From the NCBI RefSeq assembly GCF_036370855.1, contig NC_088098.1, positions 143,736,721-143,800,720 of the forward strand: DNA of 64,000 nucleotides, written 5' to 3'. The notes beneath the pieces were generated by a model. That model was not told the DNA's origin. It worked only from the letters and a program-made list of their open reading frames with translations, and did no database searches. Position numbers and translations under genes: made by a program. Below are positions 24,101 through 36,289 of this stretch, in pieces. The stretch comes from Dromaius novaehollandiae. Lineage: Eukaryota; Chordata; Aves; Casuariiformes; Dromaiidae. Within the stretch, counting starts at the first letter, position 1; every line of letters begins with the position of its first letter.

Positions 24101-27100
24101 CAGCTGAAATACTACTTCTTTATACAATTAAAGACAAAAAAAATAAAGCATGTAGAAATATCAGATCAAAAATTTGCCTTTCCCTCCTCTGCTTTCCGAT
24201 TCATTTGTCATGAGGTTTATAAGCCAAATTCCTCTCTGAGGCTTTGATAGCAACTGTTCAACAGATCTTATGGGCCTATGCAATTAGTTTAATGATGGTA
24301 ACAACATAATATTAAAACCCCATTAAGAAAATGTATTTACACATGTGTAAAGGTGACCCAAATTGTAATTTATGGATAATAAATTAAAACCATATCCTAC
24401 TTTTTCTACTCATTACTTAATATTGCAGGTCTCCAAGTCATCTATTTATCAACAGATATTTTATCCTATTCAGGAAAAACGCATACTGCCGCACTTCCTT
24501 TGAAGAAAAAAAGTGTAAAGATCCCAGTAAATGCTTTAGGATGTACAATTAGAGCATAAAATATCCCAACATAATTACCACTGCTTTTGTAAGTCTAATT
24601 TATTTGTTGTGACCATCATAAAACAAGCTACAATGCAGTTCTGAAAAGGTAAACTTCACTGTATTTCAAGGGCCAGTTTTATGGCCTAAATAAGATTAGC
24701 TTCAAAAATCAGTAGAAGCTTGTTTATTTCATAGCCTGATGATCACCTTCTGTGACCAAACTGCATCATGCTTTATGCTTAATTTGAATTATTTACACAC
24801 ATACATTCCCATACAAACTCTTCCTTAAAAAGAGAGATGAAGGAAATGTCTGGAAACCCAATAGTACTAAAAATCCTTCCTAAACTGTCAGTTTAGACTC
24901 TTCAACAAAGTCACTACTGTTACTAGCAATGAATAAACATCATCTTTTCTTGTGTGATTCTTTCCCAAAACTCATAACAAATACATAACTTTCAGAATTT
25001 TTGTTGCTGTGATTTCAGCAGATTCCCACTAACTCCTCCTTACTTACCTTACATTCCTCAGCTTCTGACTCTTCCATCTTTTGAGGTTTTTCTAACAAAG
25101 GCAATATACTGGCACTGTATATGTTCCACCAGAGGGCAAGAAATGACAGCTGATGCAAAGATCCAGAGGTGGTGCCATCCTGCATAACTCTCCTTGTTTG
25201 AAGGTTGTATTTGTAGTTCCAGGGCTTTGCCGACCCCAAAAAGTGAACAACTTTGGCATCTCTACCAAAACTGTAGAAATGAAATATACAAATCTATATC
25301 TTAAAGAAAAATGACTTAATACACACACTGCTGAAGAAACATCCTTAACTCTCACTGGTCAGGTAATTTTGACATTTTGTCAGAGTGACACATTTAATAT
25401 GAATATATTTTAATACATTTTCCCCTCTCATTAATTTAAGCTATTTTATTTAGCACACAGAAAATAAAAGGCTGCATTGCCATTTCCTTCCAACTGCTAA
25501 TTCTAGTAAAAAAAAGTTCATGAAAGAAAATAAAAGGCTCATGCAGTCCCACTTCTAGCTCTCTTGTACACTGTGTTCATAAGCCAGTAAATACCACTTC
25601 AAACACCAGATCAAGAAACTTGGTTATTACTGTTCCAGTATTTAAAATGACTCATAAATACACCATTGTAAGTTCACCTGCCAATAAAAGTGTTTTGTGC
25701 AACTGGAAGAGTAAATTCATGACACATTAAGTCTTTAAAACAACCTGCCTTCTGCCAGGAAGGGTTCTCTAAATGAAGTATTTAAAGCCATACAGTTATT
25801 AGTATGTATTTTATTTCAAAGAACCACCTTGGGAATGCTTTTTTTAAAAAACAAAAAGAAAAAAAACCCAAAAACTGCTTCCTATGTAACTGATTGAAAA
25901 ACAGAATGAACTATTTTCAAAGTAAAGCTTTCAGAACCTAATGCTAAAGTAACATACTACATACTGTCAAATATTAGAAAAGCTTCACTGAAACAGTGTA
26001 TGAGACAGTGTAGCAACCCAAATGTTGCTAAGTCACTTTTCATTTTTGCACTCAGCTCTGGGTTTCTGCATCTGTCCAGACGCAGATTCACATTGCATTT
26101 AAGCTTTCCACTGCATGATTTTTACATAGTAGGCCATTTTTCAGTACTGTAATTTATAAGCAACAGAATGGGCTATTATTACTCTCTTTTATAAAAAAGC
26201 ACTTATTAATAACCTACAGAAGATTACAGTCACAAGTGTTACTACTTACTGATTGAAAGCAGGAACATAGGTGTATACAGCGCTGCTGCTTAAGTTATAG
26301 ATGAAAGGTAAGTGTTTGTCAATATCTGTTGTTGCCCAGTTACTGAAGAAACTATTTAACAAGCCTTGATCACCCCCTGAAGAATAAAATTATAAAACAA
26401 CATTACTATGTTTGCATACACTGAAATTTACTTCAGAATCTCATGTCCAAGGATGGAGTGTTCATGGAAAAACTTGAACTGCATGATACAGCCATATGAG
26501 CTGATACAAATGAGTACTACTATACCACTCACTTCCAGTCCAGTACAATCTCAGTATAACTGGAATGCTGCTGTAGCATAAGAACAAGGGAGTAGGAAGG
26601 GCAGTTGGTTTCTCTCACAGCAAAAGACTGAAGATTGGCTCTTTCTCTCCCTCCCTCTTAAATGAGTCAGGAAAATTAAAACTTACTGAGCAAGACTCAG
26701 AAATAATGTTTCTTCACACTACACTTTCTAGGAAGCACAGTCCACAGTAAGTCAATGGGCCTTAAATACTATAAAGAGGCAAGGACCTGCACCTTAAATT
26801 TTTGTGGGGGGAGAATTTCTTAAAACCCAGAGAACTTTTTCCTTCTTCCATTCCACTAAATAGCATGCAAGCTGTGGAGAGCTGGCTGACCAAAAGCGAA
26901 TTTGATTTCTTGCACTTCACCTCCTATGCCTTGCCCCTTACCATCTTTGCCCCTTACCATCAAAGCTGCCATGTTCTTCCGCAAACTGGAGCAGAAGGTT
27001 GTAGGTTTTTAAAGACGGTCGGAACACAAATACACCACTATTGAAGCAGTCAGGCCAGCCAGAATCAGGAGCTGCTGAAAACTCTTCTCGATCAAACAGT

Positions 27101-30100
27101 TCATCAACGTTGCATAACACCTTGGAGATAGCAGGAAGAGGAAAAATCATTATAGCAATTTTTTTCTAGAACATGCAAGTAGCTAAATCAGCATTGATAG
27201 AATAAATTAGTAGTTTGGCCAACTGAAGCCTGTATTTTATGCCTGTAAAGCATAAAAGCAGCGGCAATGCAAAATCTGCTAAGGGTCAAAACCTCTATTT
27301 TAAATAAGATATGGTGGTGGTAAATATGGTTCTCCATGATTTCTCTGACAAAAAGTGCAAGCCCAGTGAAATTACTTCATGAGCTTCAGAGCTGATCAGC
27401 AGGTCCCTTTAAATATTATACCATACCATGAAAACACACACTATCTCCTTGTTTCTTAGCTCAACCTTCCAGACCTAAAACAAAGCCCATTATTCTCAGT
27501 AACTGCAACAGAGCTCAGTAAAAGCTGGGAATCCAACTAATCTGAGTTAGCAACAGCCTGACTACAGAAGTAGCAGAAATAAATCATCTCTTGTTACTGG
27601 TTTTCAAATGTAAATTAAGCTCAGAGGTTTGTTTTGGAGGTTTTTTTTAAGCTTCACAAGGAAGTGGGAAAGATCAATCAGATTAAGGCCCAAATCACTT
27701 TTAAATTTGATGGAAAGACAGCTTTACAATCACTGAAAATCTGGGCTCCATCCATAATGTCTGTCAAAGGAGCTACCTAGAAGAGTAAGAGAATAAATCA
27801 TTTTACTGGGAAGATCATTATTTCATTGGATTTTTTTTCCATGAAGTATTTGCCTTCTTCCTTTAACTGCAACATAAAGCAGGAAATCATAGGCTTTCCA
27901 TCTTATCCCCTGAGAAGAATTATTTAATTTTGTTTCAAAATCAGACATAATTCTACTCAATTACAAGTGGTTCCAAAATGAACCACATAAGTGCAGGGAA
28001 AAACTGACATGATTCTCCTTGCAAAAATTTATGGCTATTTTTACCTTGGTATCTATAAAAAAAAAATTACGTGACTGTTTCTGATTTTTTTCTGTTTTAA
28101 AACTGGCCTGCCTTTCTGACCAGACAGAAGTACATAAGAGAGATGTATTTTAAACAACTATCAGAAGCCAGTTTGCATACAGTATGTTTATGGGATCTTC
28201 TGAGGACAGTCCTGAGGCTACTTGCAAAACTAGATTAGTTTTCATGCAGACAGCAAAACTCTGAGCACTGCCAAAATATGCCAGCTGGAGCTTCTGTGAC
28301 TTCATGACCCTGAGCGAATCTGATCACTTCATATGCCAATACGTTGTCAGACGAGGAAGTATCCCATGCTCAGAGTGGCTCTTAAAGACACATGCAGACA
28401 TTGCCACAGCTCCTGCCGTACTCACCAGAGTGTCTGCATCCATGAAGACACATTTGCTGTAATGAGTAAGAGTCCAACAGTGAAGCTTAGTGAAGGTTAC
28501 ACCCAGTTCTGGCCTCTGTAACAGAGCCAAACGGACCGAGTCAGCACTGTCAAGTGCATCTACCTCAATTACTTCATCGAACACGCTGTGGAGGACAGAC
28601 CTACCAGAGCAAGCAGTGGAGAAAAACAGGGGAATTTAGAGAGGTTCATCAGAGTTCATTACCGGCATGAAAATAGTGACATACAGCACGCATTTACTGT
28701 AACAAAGATTAGATAGATTGATTAGAAAGAGAAATCTAAAGTGCAGAGTCCTTGTAAACAGACAGTCTGGTGCAGTGATAACTATCAGGGCATAAACTAT
28801 TACCTCTTCCTTTAAGGGGCCTGTGCATCTCAAAAGTGACAGATGCTGTACAGAGGAGAAACTAAACCTTATTGTAGCTAACTAATCTTCTACAGAAAGA
28901 CCACAGAAATTAAAGCTGCTTTCATCTTGTACAATTATCTCTAAAGACAAGCAACATGCTGTGTTCCCTGTACACTGTACAGGATGTGGCATGCAATGTC
29001 AGCATAGTTATTTGCATGTATTATGCCTAAGTAAATCAAGCTAGAAAATTACACCTTTTAAAAACAGACAATATACACTTTATTACTCTTGCAAATTCTC
29101 TCAAATGAGACTTTTAAGCAAGACACCTTTCTTCCATCCATACCTTCCATGCGAATTTTATAGGCTATAAGTAGCTAATTTTCCTTCAAAGCACAAGAAA
29201 AAAAAAGAGTCTTTTAAACATAGCGTATTTATTCACATTACACTATTACTCACAAAGTCCTGGATGTCATACAAACACAGAAAAAGAAAAGCCTGCCCCA
29301 ATTATCTAGATTCATTTATGATGAATTATCAGAGTCATTAGATTTTGTTTGTCTGGTCTTCAGGGGACAAGAGTTAACTGAGAAAGAATTAAGAGCAGGT
29401 ACAGATTTTCAGAAGCACAGTTCAGTGAAGCACTCTTTCAGATATTATCCTTGGTCAAAAAAAAACATTATAACAGATGAAAAATTAATGGATTTAGAAA
29501 AAGTAGCCACTCAGGTCCCAAATATATTTCCACCAGTATTACCTCTGGAAAACTGCCTTGTTCTGACAAAATACGTATTTTAAAAATCCTGGAAAAGTAG
29601 ACTTCTTTACCCCTAGTCACAGCAAAAAAGGAAAATATGTTTCTTTAGCCAGCTTTATTACACATAATTTCATGTGGCATGAAAAAAGATCAGGAGCTTG
29701 CATACTTCCTAAACCACAGCAGAACCAAGAGCTCAAGTAGTTTTGGTGTGGCATGTTCCTTTCCACAAGCAACATGATCCTCTGAATAACAGGGTTTGAG
29801 TTCAGCAGATCTAATGAGATTTCTGCGCACAGAATTCTATAGTGCCTGTAGAATCACGGCCCAAGTTAGGGAAAGACTTTAAAAAAGGGCAAAAAAATGT
29901 ATTTTGCCATCATGACAGCTGTGCAATGATATTCTACAACAATCAGTCACATGAAATTGAGCCCCTAAGGTTTTTGGAGGGGTCTTATCTCTCATGTGGT
30001 AAGTATCTTGCTCTTTCTAAAATAGAGATACTTGGAGGAAAAAAAAAAAATCTCTAGTGCCTTTATTTTGGCCCAAAAGCAAGAATCTAAATCCATAATT

Positions 30101-33100
30101 CCCAAACTTTCAACTGGTGTTCCCAACTAAGGGCTTGAGATTCAACTTCCAACTGCAAGCTCTACTTCTGCCAGTGAATTCTTACCAGGCTTGCCATGTT
30201 ACTTGCAGATGTTATTTGGGACCCCAACCAGAAACTGCTAGTCAAAAGGGAACTTCTTGACATAATTCTGTGAAATCTGTCAGAAGCCTATTAAAATCCT
30301 TCATGCCACTGTTCATTTTTCTATATTATCAGCCTCCAAGAACACATGAATTCTTACCTCATCCCACTGGAAACCACTGGTGTAATTAGTACTGCCAATT
30401 TTCTAGATGTCCTATGGTTCCGCAGGGACTGTCCAAGAACCAGAGCTCCTTGACAATAAACATCATCGGTAGCAAGGGTCACAAAGGCTTGATCTGTTAC
30501 TGTGAGCAAATATTCAGAAGAGTCACTTTACAGCTTTAACACAAGCTCTTTTGGCAGCTTCCTACAATCTCTCTCCTCTGGCTAACCAACAGGCTACAGC
30601 TTATAACAACCTGCCGTTCCTGTGATAAGCTCTTTTCTTTCTCAAACTCCCCCAGAAGACAAAACTGAATAGAAAATCCAATGAGCATGTTTGTAGAATG
30701 CACATTTCTCAATTTTGTTATTTTTTGTTTGCCTGATTTTCATAATACCAGATGTGAAGTTTTCAGACTAACCTTAAACAAATAATCCCTCAAGTCTTAC
30801 CGCCTAATCACAGTGCCAAATCATAAAAGCAGACTTGTAAATATTTGGATATCACATTTAACTAACATAGTATTATACAACTGATAAACAAGATTTTCCT
30901 GTTTTTACAGTGCCAAAACTGAGAAAAACAGTGGATGTTAAGTGTTAGCCAAAAATGTCCATCTTTCCATGACTTCACTGAATCAACTAAATAGGCATAA
31001 TTCTGTTATACCCTCTTTGCACTGCAGTGAGAAGAACTGGCACCTACTGACAAATTCAGAGAAATTACTACTGGGGGAGGTGTTAAGGACCCCTGCCTCA
31101 AGTACCTCCAAGAAAAGTGGGACCATTCCTCGGACTCAAGAAACACAGGGAAAAGAAGCTATGATAGATAAAGGAAGCAAGCTACTAGCCCTGTGCAGTA
31201 ACAGACATGGTGTATTTTGTATAGACATCAGGCCTGGGGCAGTATCACCAGGAACCACTTCCTCAGCTCTATCGTCTGACAGAACCACCCTCATTGGTTT
31301 TCTTCTGGAGAGAGTTCGAATCTAAAATCTAGCAAAGTGAATGGTATGTCTCGGACCAGAAGCAATACTGCAGTTAGAGGCCACAAAATTAACCAAAACA
31401 AGCTCACTGGGTCAGACAGATGAGGGGAGTTCTGCTGAGCTCTACAGAGTGTAATACAGCTTCAACAAATACTTGCTTTGAACTACTTGTTTAAAACCAC
31501 CATCATGTTATTAAGGCATTAAAAAAAAAATATCCCCTGTCTCATGGTTTCCAGGCTGTGTGAGAGACACTCAAAAAGAATCTCACAGAGCTAGTTGCAA
31601 AGAGCCCAGCAAATGACCTCACAGCTGCCTCAGCCAGGGACTGCCAAAATAAGGGAGTCCAAACCTCCAACCTAACAGCAAGGTATGTCATGAAGGATGG
31701 CTATAAGCTCTCAGATACTAAATATTTTCATATCTTTCTTGCTCTTCAAATCCAGAGCAAAACACAGGTTTGGATATTTGATAACTCCCCAAGAAAAAGA
31801 CCCATTGGGGCGCTGTCCTCTTTCCCAGCATTTTTTCTGCTTCCCACTCATCTCCAGCCAGGCCCAAATTCTGATCAAGCCCAATACACCGTGCATTTGC
31901 TGACATCTTAAGACAGATCCCTATAACTGATGAGAGTCCCACTAGCATTAACCTTAGCCAAAAGATTGAATCACCTGTCCTAAATTTAAATTAGTTTGCA
32001 GATCCCTCAACTAAGCAAATTCCAATAGCATTTTTAATCGCGATACCTGCAGGAAGGAAATAAAGTGAAAAGGAGCTTTGAGTGTGGGTGCATCTGAACC
32101 TCCTGTTATCATAATTGCTCCAGCAAGTTATGGGTGTTAAAGAAACAATGAATAAGAAGGTGCTTACGTGGACTGGTTTGAAAGGACAGCTGTGCAAGTG
32201 AACTGCTCCTACTACAACTTTCCAAAAGGTTAAATGAATAAATACAAGCATAACCCAAGGAAAAAAAACCTCTGAAGGCTACTTTAGCAATAAAGTAATT
32301 CTCAAACGACAAAGATACAAAGACTCAGCAAAGAAAGCCATTTTTGTGTTAGGACAGAAACATCTTCAACCAAAACAGGGTAATAAAACAAGTACTGAGA
32401 GGAGTATGGGTGAGCTAAGTACAAAAAGCCAACCATGACACAAGTAGCAGTTTAAATCCTAAAATACTATTTTAAGTAAGAACCATAAAATTAAACACAT
32501 AATCTTCTTATTGCTTCTGCAAATTCTTTTACCTACAGAAGCTGAATATTTACATATAAAAAATAAATCTAAAAATACACAGGCTACTCATCAAACAGCT
32601 CAGCAAGCTGGTATGGCAAATTACCACATCCTACACGCACTTTCATGCCCTGTATTTTTCAGGCCAAAGTTGTGGTAAGAACTACAAGGAAGTGAACTGC
32701 CAAATGAACACAGTTTCTAAGAAATTTTTGCTAATACTTCTCAAAGAAAAGAAACCAATTTTCTCTTTTGAAAATCAAATTTGAAATACATATTATGGCG
32801 TTCTTAATGGAATAAATCATTACAGAGATAATTAAACAGATAATCAAACCACTGACTGAAACCATACAATATTAAAATATTTTTGGTGCAAAGAGAGAAG
32901 CATATGCTAGCTATTTCAAAACCATACAGAGCCATCACTAATCCATTAAGGATTCATTGGAGGTGTAGAAATCAAAAGATTTTATCACTACTTGCTCTTT
33001 CATCTAGTCTGTATTTTCAAGGAAGAAGCATAGCTTGACTTTCCATGTTTAGAATGACTGTTCTTTGAAACGCTGTCCCTATCACTATTTTATTTTCAAA

Positions 33101-36100
33101 GCTGAAAATTAAGGACAAGATTTTCATATAGATTTGTGAAAATTAACCATCTGCCTGAAATCCCTATTAAACTGAAATCAAGGAGATTTTTGTATTAAAT
33201 ATAGCGTACCCAGGAGTTCATTCACTGACTTTAAACTGGAAAAGAAGCAATATTTGATCTTTTAATTTCAAAGGCCAAGGGTGTGGGTATTTAAAATTCA
33301 TTGCAACTGTTTTTTTTAAGCAACAAATGCAGCTTTTGTAAAACTTTCAATTCTTCATGATGACTGACAGTGGGATTTTTCATGGAAAACACCTAGTGCG
33401 AACTGTATTAACATTTCAAGCAAATTGTTTTCAAGCTGTGGAACCCTATTGCTAATATCATTGACTCTGTGAATTATGAGAAGAGTAAGCTGATGACTAA
33501 AAACATATTCAAACCATGTTATATGAATTTATAACTCTGCTGATTTCTCTTGTCTAGATTAGCACACAGCATATGAAAATACAAAGTTCAAAATCATCAT
33601 GGTCAGCACTGACTCCTCCATTTTAATACCTAACATTAGTTGGTCAGAACAAACCAAGGATTTTCAAGTAAACAACTTTGGTGAATTATTCAGTGACCAC
33701 TCTGCAAGAACAGACAGCAATGCAGAAAAGACAGCAAAAAATAATGTGAATCACCCTAACAGCCAGGGTGATTTATGTGAAACTAATTACAGCTTTTTTA
33801 TCCAAGATCCCTGACTTCTTGTGCTACTTACTCATGATTGTACGTCCTACAAAACTGCCTGAGGTAAAATTCTTTAACTAGCCTGAAAACCAATTCTAGG
33901 GCAGCATTACTCAGAACCTTACCTAGAATCTGTGGCAGCTCGGCATAGAGTGGTGTTCGCTTTGATGTTCAAAGAAAAAAAAAGAAAAACAAAGCGGAGA
34001 CAGAGAAAAACAGGTACCAGTGAGAATCAAGAGTGATTCACAGTAATAAGCACCAAATGAACCATATGCACCTGCCAGCCTCAAGACAAGTCTGAGCTTT
34101 TTGTAATCCACTAGACATTGATTTGTAAACATATTTCTGTCTTTCTTCTGGTAGACAGAAAAAGGATAAATGTGTTCTAGCAATAGCTGCTATGCTATCA
34201 ATGACAGCTTCGTGCTATCAAAATGTTTCTAGACTAACAAAATACAGCAAGTTGCCCACTCCAGAACTGCAACAGGAGACCAGAGACTCTCATGCTATAA
34301 CTTTCATACAAGCATTCTCCAAATTCTCCATTCTCAACTTCATCATAAAAGTAAGAGGAGATGACTCAATAGCTAGAAATCTCCGGCAGGCTGGTAGTAT
34401 GTACTGCCTTGCATGCTAACCAACATTCTCTCACTGTTTTCTTAAATTTCTCTCTGTTACCATCTGCTGTTCTTTTTTCACCTCTGCCTCCTTATAACAA
34501 AGCTACAAGCTCTGCAAGGCGAGTACACCATGGCCTGGAGCTGTGCCTGGTGAGCCCCAATGCACTTTTCTGGCATCCCAAGAGACAGCAACATAACAGC
34601 TGCAACTAGCAGAGTCTTTTGCAACAATTTTGTTACTTTCCCTCCCACACACAGGTCCCCGAGCGTCTTCCCCCAAAAGCACATTTCAATGCAGATGTGT
34701 TAGTCTACTGCAAGGATGAAGAAAGTTATAGGCTTTCCCACTTCCCTGGCCTAGCACAACTATGATAGAAGCGTGGGGAATAGAAAGCTCCGCTCCAGAT
34801 GACATCCACAATCTTAGAAGCAAGTAGGAAGTATTTTGCTCCAAGTAGGTAAAATGAATAATGATGCAAACGGCTATGTCATAGCATCTTCAGAAATCCT
34901 TACACAAGTTTTCAGCACAGAGGCAGCTCTTGCCATAGTAATCAAGTGATAGCTGGCAATTTGAGTTTCTATGTTTGAATTTCCTCAGTCTAGGCCCAAT
35001 ACTAGAAACATTTACATTACTGATGAACATCATGCTGGCACAACCAGCACTTTTACACAGACCCTTGTAAGAAGGAATACAAATTGACATTTGATGACAA
35101 GTGCAATATTTCTCTTGTCTAACCATTTCTGTCTGACCGAAAAACAGATTCTCTACCATTCATTATTAAAAAAACCAATGAATTTTAGTTGACATAGCTC
35201 CTGCTATTATCTTGGAAGGCTATACAGAGAGGAAGTATTTCTCATTTTGTATAGCTTTTATTAAATATCTTTCAATTGAGAACACTTAGGTTCTACTTCC
35301 AGACCTTGCATTTTTTTCATTCAACAGACAATAAATGATCTCATGAAAAATAAAATGCACCAATATTATAAAATGCAAATAGGCATAATGCATAGCACCC
35401 AAAACTGGTCCCAAAGTAGTAATATAGCAGTCTGAAAAAATAGCAAGACTTGCTTAAGCCATTCCTGGAAAATCTGTCTTTGACAGGACAGGATAGAGAA
35501 CTTCAGACAGGAAGTTAGCTGCTTCCAGCTTCTCCATCCTCCTGTCAGAAAAAGTCTTAAACAAACCTCTAATTCAGAGATGATGGGCTACAGACATCTC
35601 AGTCTTTGGGCCTGGTGAATTCCAAGTTTGAATTAATGTATGTCAGTGACACCCTTCAAATGGTTCAACAAAACCAACTTTGGGGAGCTGCTGCCCAACT
35701 ATTCCCTGAATTTTGAGAGCACAATCAAAACACAAAAAAGCACTTCCACCCACCCCACGTGACTAGCCCTAAACCAGCTTCATGTTTTTAATGATAATTT
35801 AAAACAAAATCACTACTGCTGCTGGTGGGATATAACATGCGTTTTCTCAATCCAATTCAGACTGAGAATGCCCACCCCAACTGTATCACCATGATATGTC
35901 GTGACCAGTCAGGAAAGTTCACAGAAAGCCGGGTAGGCTAATTTATATTTATAAGCAGAATAGATAAATGAGTTTAGCTCTTTCATCCCACCAGCCAGAT
36001 GGTTTAAATCCTAATCTGAGACAGCTAATTACAGCACAGTACTCTGTGCTAACAGAATACGGAAAACCCTCGCCTGCGCTGCAGCACCTTTGCAAGGGAA

Positions 36101-36272
36101 AAGGCCGCAGAGGGCCTGGGCTCCCCGAAAGGGACCCAGCCCACTCCCACACAGCCCGATGTGCGCACAGTCCTGTTTTTTAACACACAACGCATGTTAA
36201 GAAGCAGGGTGCTGGGAAATCAGATCTCACCTGCTCGGCAAGGTTCGGGCGGCCAGCGTACTCACCAGACAT
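20108..36272 (-). CDS. GYG2: Glycogenin-2 (complete, 8 coding exons, 379 aa)
   Basis: This is a self-glucosylating glycosyltransferase (GT8) that attaches glucose from UDP-glucose to its own tyrosine and extends it, priming glycogen made by glycogen synthase in the cytosol. Exons are 36266-36272, 30358-30499, 28426-28600, 26958-27120, 26250-26376, 25048-25270, 23713-23853 and 20108-20269; all join in frame to 1140 nt. The GT8 domain covers about residues 3-260. The conserved Lys is K88 ([14 protein letters not shown]), the DxD Mn/UDP motif is D104-A-D106, the catalytic Asp is D165, and the acceptor tyrosine is Y197 in AVYTYVPAF. Each is offset by exactly 2 from GYG1 numbering. [11 protein letters not shown] closes the fold. 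The C-terminal [18 protein letters not shown] helix is the glycogen-synthase-binding motif. It lacks most of the long variable linker of human GYG2 (about 501 aa). GYG2 rather than GYG1 is chosen from the neighbours XG and arylsulfatase. The start ATG follows a CpG island and has A at -3. Confidence 0.95.
21141..21178 (+). repeat. (GT)15 microsatellite followed by (AT)n
   Basis: Fifteen perfect GT units at 21141-21170 run directly into ATATATA. It lies in GYG2 intron 7, about 0.9 kb before exon 8, and should be polymorphic in length. Confidence 0.95.
21743..21994 (-). CDS. Candidate alternative last exon of GYG2 encoding a transmembrane tail
   Basis: Intron 7 contains an 83-codon open frame that starts right after a possible acceptor (gtctgtattttag) and is in phase 0, as needed after exon 7. 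It reads [20 protein letters not shown], a Ser/Glu-rich segment, then a hydrophobic span [18 protein letters not shown], then a charged tail ending in a stop at 21743-21745. If spliced, it would replace the synthase-binding tail with a membrane-anchored end. I recognise no homologue. It may equally be a chance open frame, since an overlapping frame is also open on the other strand. Confidence 0.3.
   Translation of the reverse strand, partial: QPVCEVEQRSSNAHLSEPDRSSEQHMLHPAFQKTSKLVHVTFCIVLLLIIACMSLLPASFRERSSTYDAMYKSFFDSFSCAIS
23713..23853 (-). CDS. GYG2: GYG2 coding exon 7 (linker)
   Basis: The 141-nt phase 0-0 exon lies between the acceptor ttttttgttag and the donor GTAAGT. It encodes [20 protein letters not shown], a Pro-rich turn [10 protein letters not shown] and SPEELIFKA. 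It is in frame with no stop and matches the linker position rather than a conserved domain. It is a cassette exon by phase, so it can be skipped without a frame change. Confidence 0.88.
23854..25047 (-). other. GYG2: GYG2 intron 6, 1.2 kb
   Basis: AT-rich intron with consensus ends; nothing else is recognised. Confidence 0.8.
25048..25270 (-). CDS. GYG2: GYG2 coding exon 6 (end of catalytic domain)
   Basis: The 223-nt exon lies between the acceptor catttctacag and the donor GTAAGTAAG. It encodes [20 protein letters not shown], the conserved closing motif, then [20 protein letters not shown] and an acidic start of the linker ([10 protein letters not shown]). It ends in phase 0. Confidence 0.95.
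25271..26249 (-). other. GYG2: GYG2 intron 5, 1.0 kb
   Basis: AT-rich intron with consensus ends and a mixed A/C homopolymer patch near 25840-25875; nothing else is recognised. Confidence 0.8.
26250..26376 (-). CDS. GYG2: GYG2 coding exon 5 (catalytic Asp, acceptor tyrosine)
   Basis: The 127-nt exon lies between the acceptor tattcttcag and the donor GTAAGT. It encodes [27 protein letters not shown] and [10 protein letters not shown]. It holds D165 and the self-glucosylated tyrosine position Y197. The final codon is split as CA|T, giving His205 where mammalian glycogenins I can recall have Gln or Val before FG. Confidence 0.95.
26377..26957 (-). other. GYG2: GYG2 intron 4, 0.6 kb
   Basis: Short intron with donor GTAAGG and acceptor TTCAG; nothing else is recognised. 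Confidence 0.8.
26958..27120 (-). CDS. GYG2: GYG2 coding exon 4
   Basis: The 163-nt exon lies between the acceptor gctatctccaag and the donor GTAAGG. It encodes [35 protein letters not shown] and AEEHGSFD (residues 109-162), the sugar-binding half of the active site, and ends one base into a Gly codon. Confidence 0.96.
27121..28425 (-). other. GYG2: GYG2 intron 3, 1.3 kb
   Basis: AT-rich intron with consensus ends; nothing else is recognised. Confidence 0.8.
28426..28600 (-). CDS. GYG2: GYG2 coding exon 3 (K88, DxD motif)
   Basis: The 175-nt exon lies between the acceptor gctctggtag and the donor GTGAGTAC. It encodes residues 51-108: [36 protein letters not shown] and [10 protein letters not shown]. 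It carries the conserved Lys (K88) and D104-x-D106, which coordinates Mn and UDP-glucose, and ends in phase 0. Confidence 0.96.
28601..30357 (-). other. GYG2: GYG2 intron 2, 1.8 kb
   Basis: AT-rich intron. Short open frames on both strands show no domain. Nothing else is recognised. Confidence 0.75.
30358..30499 (-). CDS. GYG2: GYG2 coding exon 2 (nucleotide-binding start of GT8 domain)
   Basis: The 142-nt exon lies between the acceptor tttgctcacag and the donor GTAAGAA. It encodes [40 protein letters not shown] and VVSSGM, residues 4-49, plus a split Arg codon (AG|G). The stretch is nearly identical to vertebrate glycogenins. Confidence 0.95.
30500..36265 (-). other. GYG2: GYG2 intron 1, 5.8 kb
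   Basis: The longest intron of the gene. The 127-codon plus-strand frame at 30942-31325 has no family motif and is treated as chance. No recognisable transposable element was found. Confidence 0.7.
36266..36272 (-). CDS. GYG2: GYG2 coding exon 1 (ATG, 7 nt coding)
   Basis: The coding part is ATG TCT G followed by a consensus donor GTGAGTAC. It supplies Met-Ser and the first base of a Val codon completed by TA at 30499, giving [11 protein letters not shown], the family N-terminus. It lies at the lower edge of the CpG island, so the 5' UTR should run upward into it. The exon is too short for ordinary ORF finding and was identified by phase and homology. Confidence 0.85.
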
Positions 36273-36289
36273 GCTGCAGGACGGGGAGC

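Noticed and set aside
30942-31325. 127-codon plus-strand frame in GYG2 intron 1
   Set aside because: It has no recognisable motif, no upstream promoter and no splice consistency. It is antisense to an intron and the length is plausible by chance.
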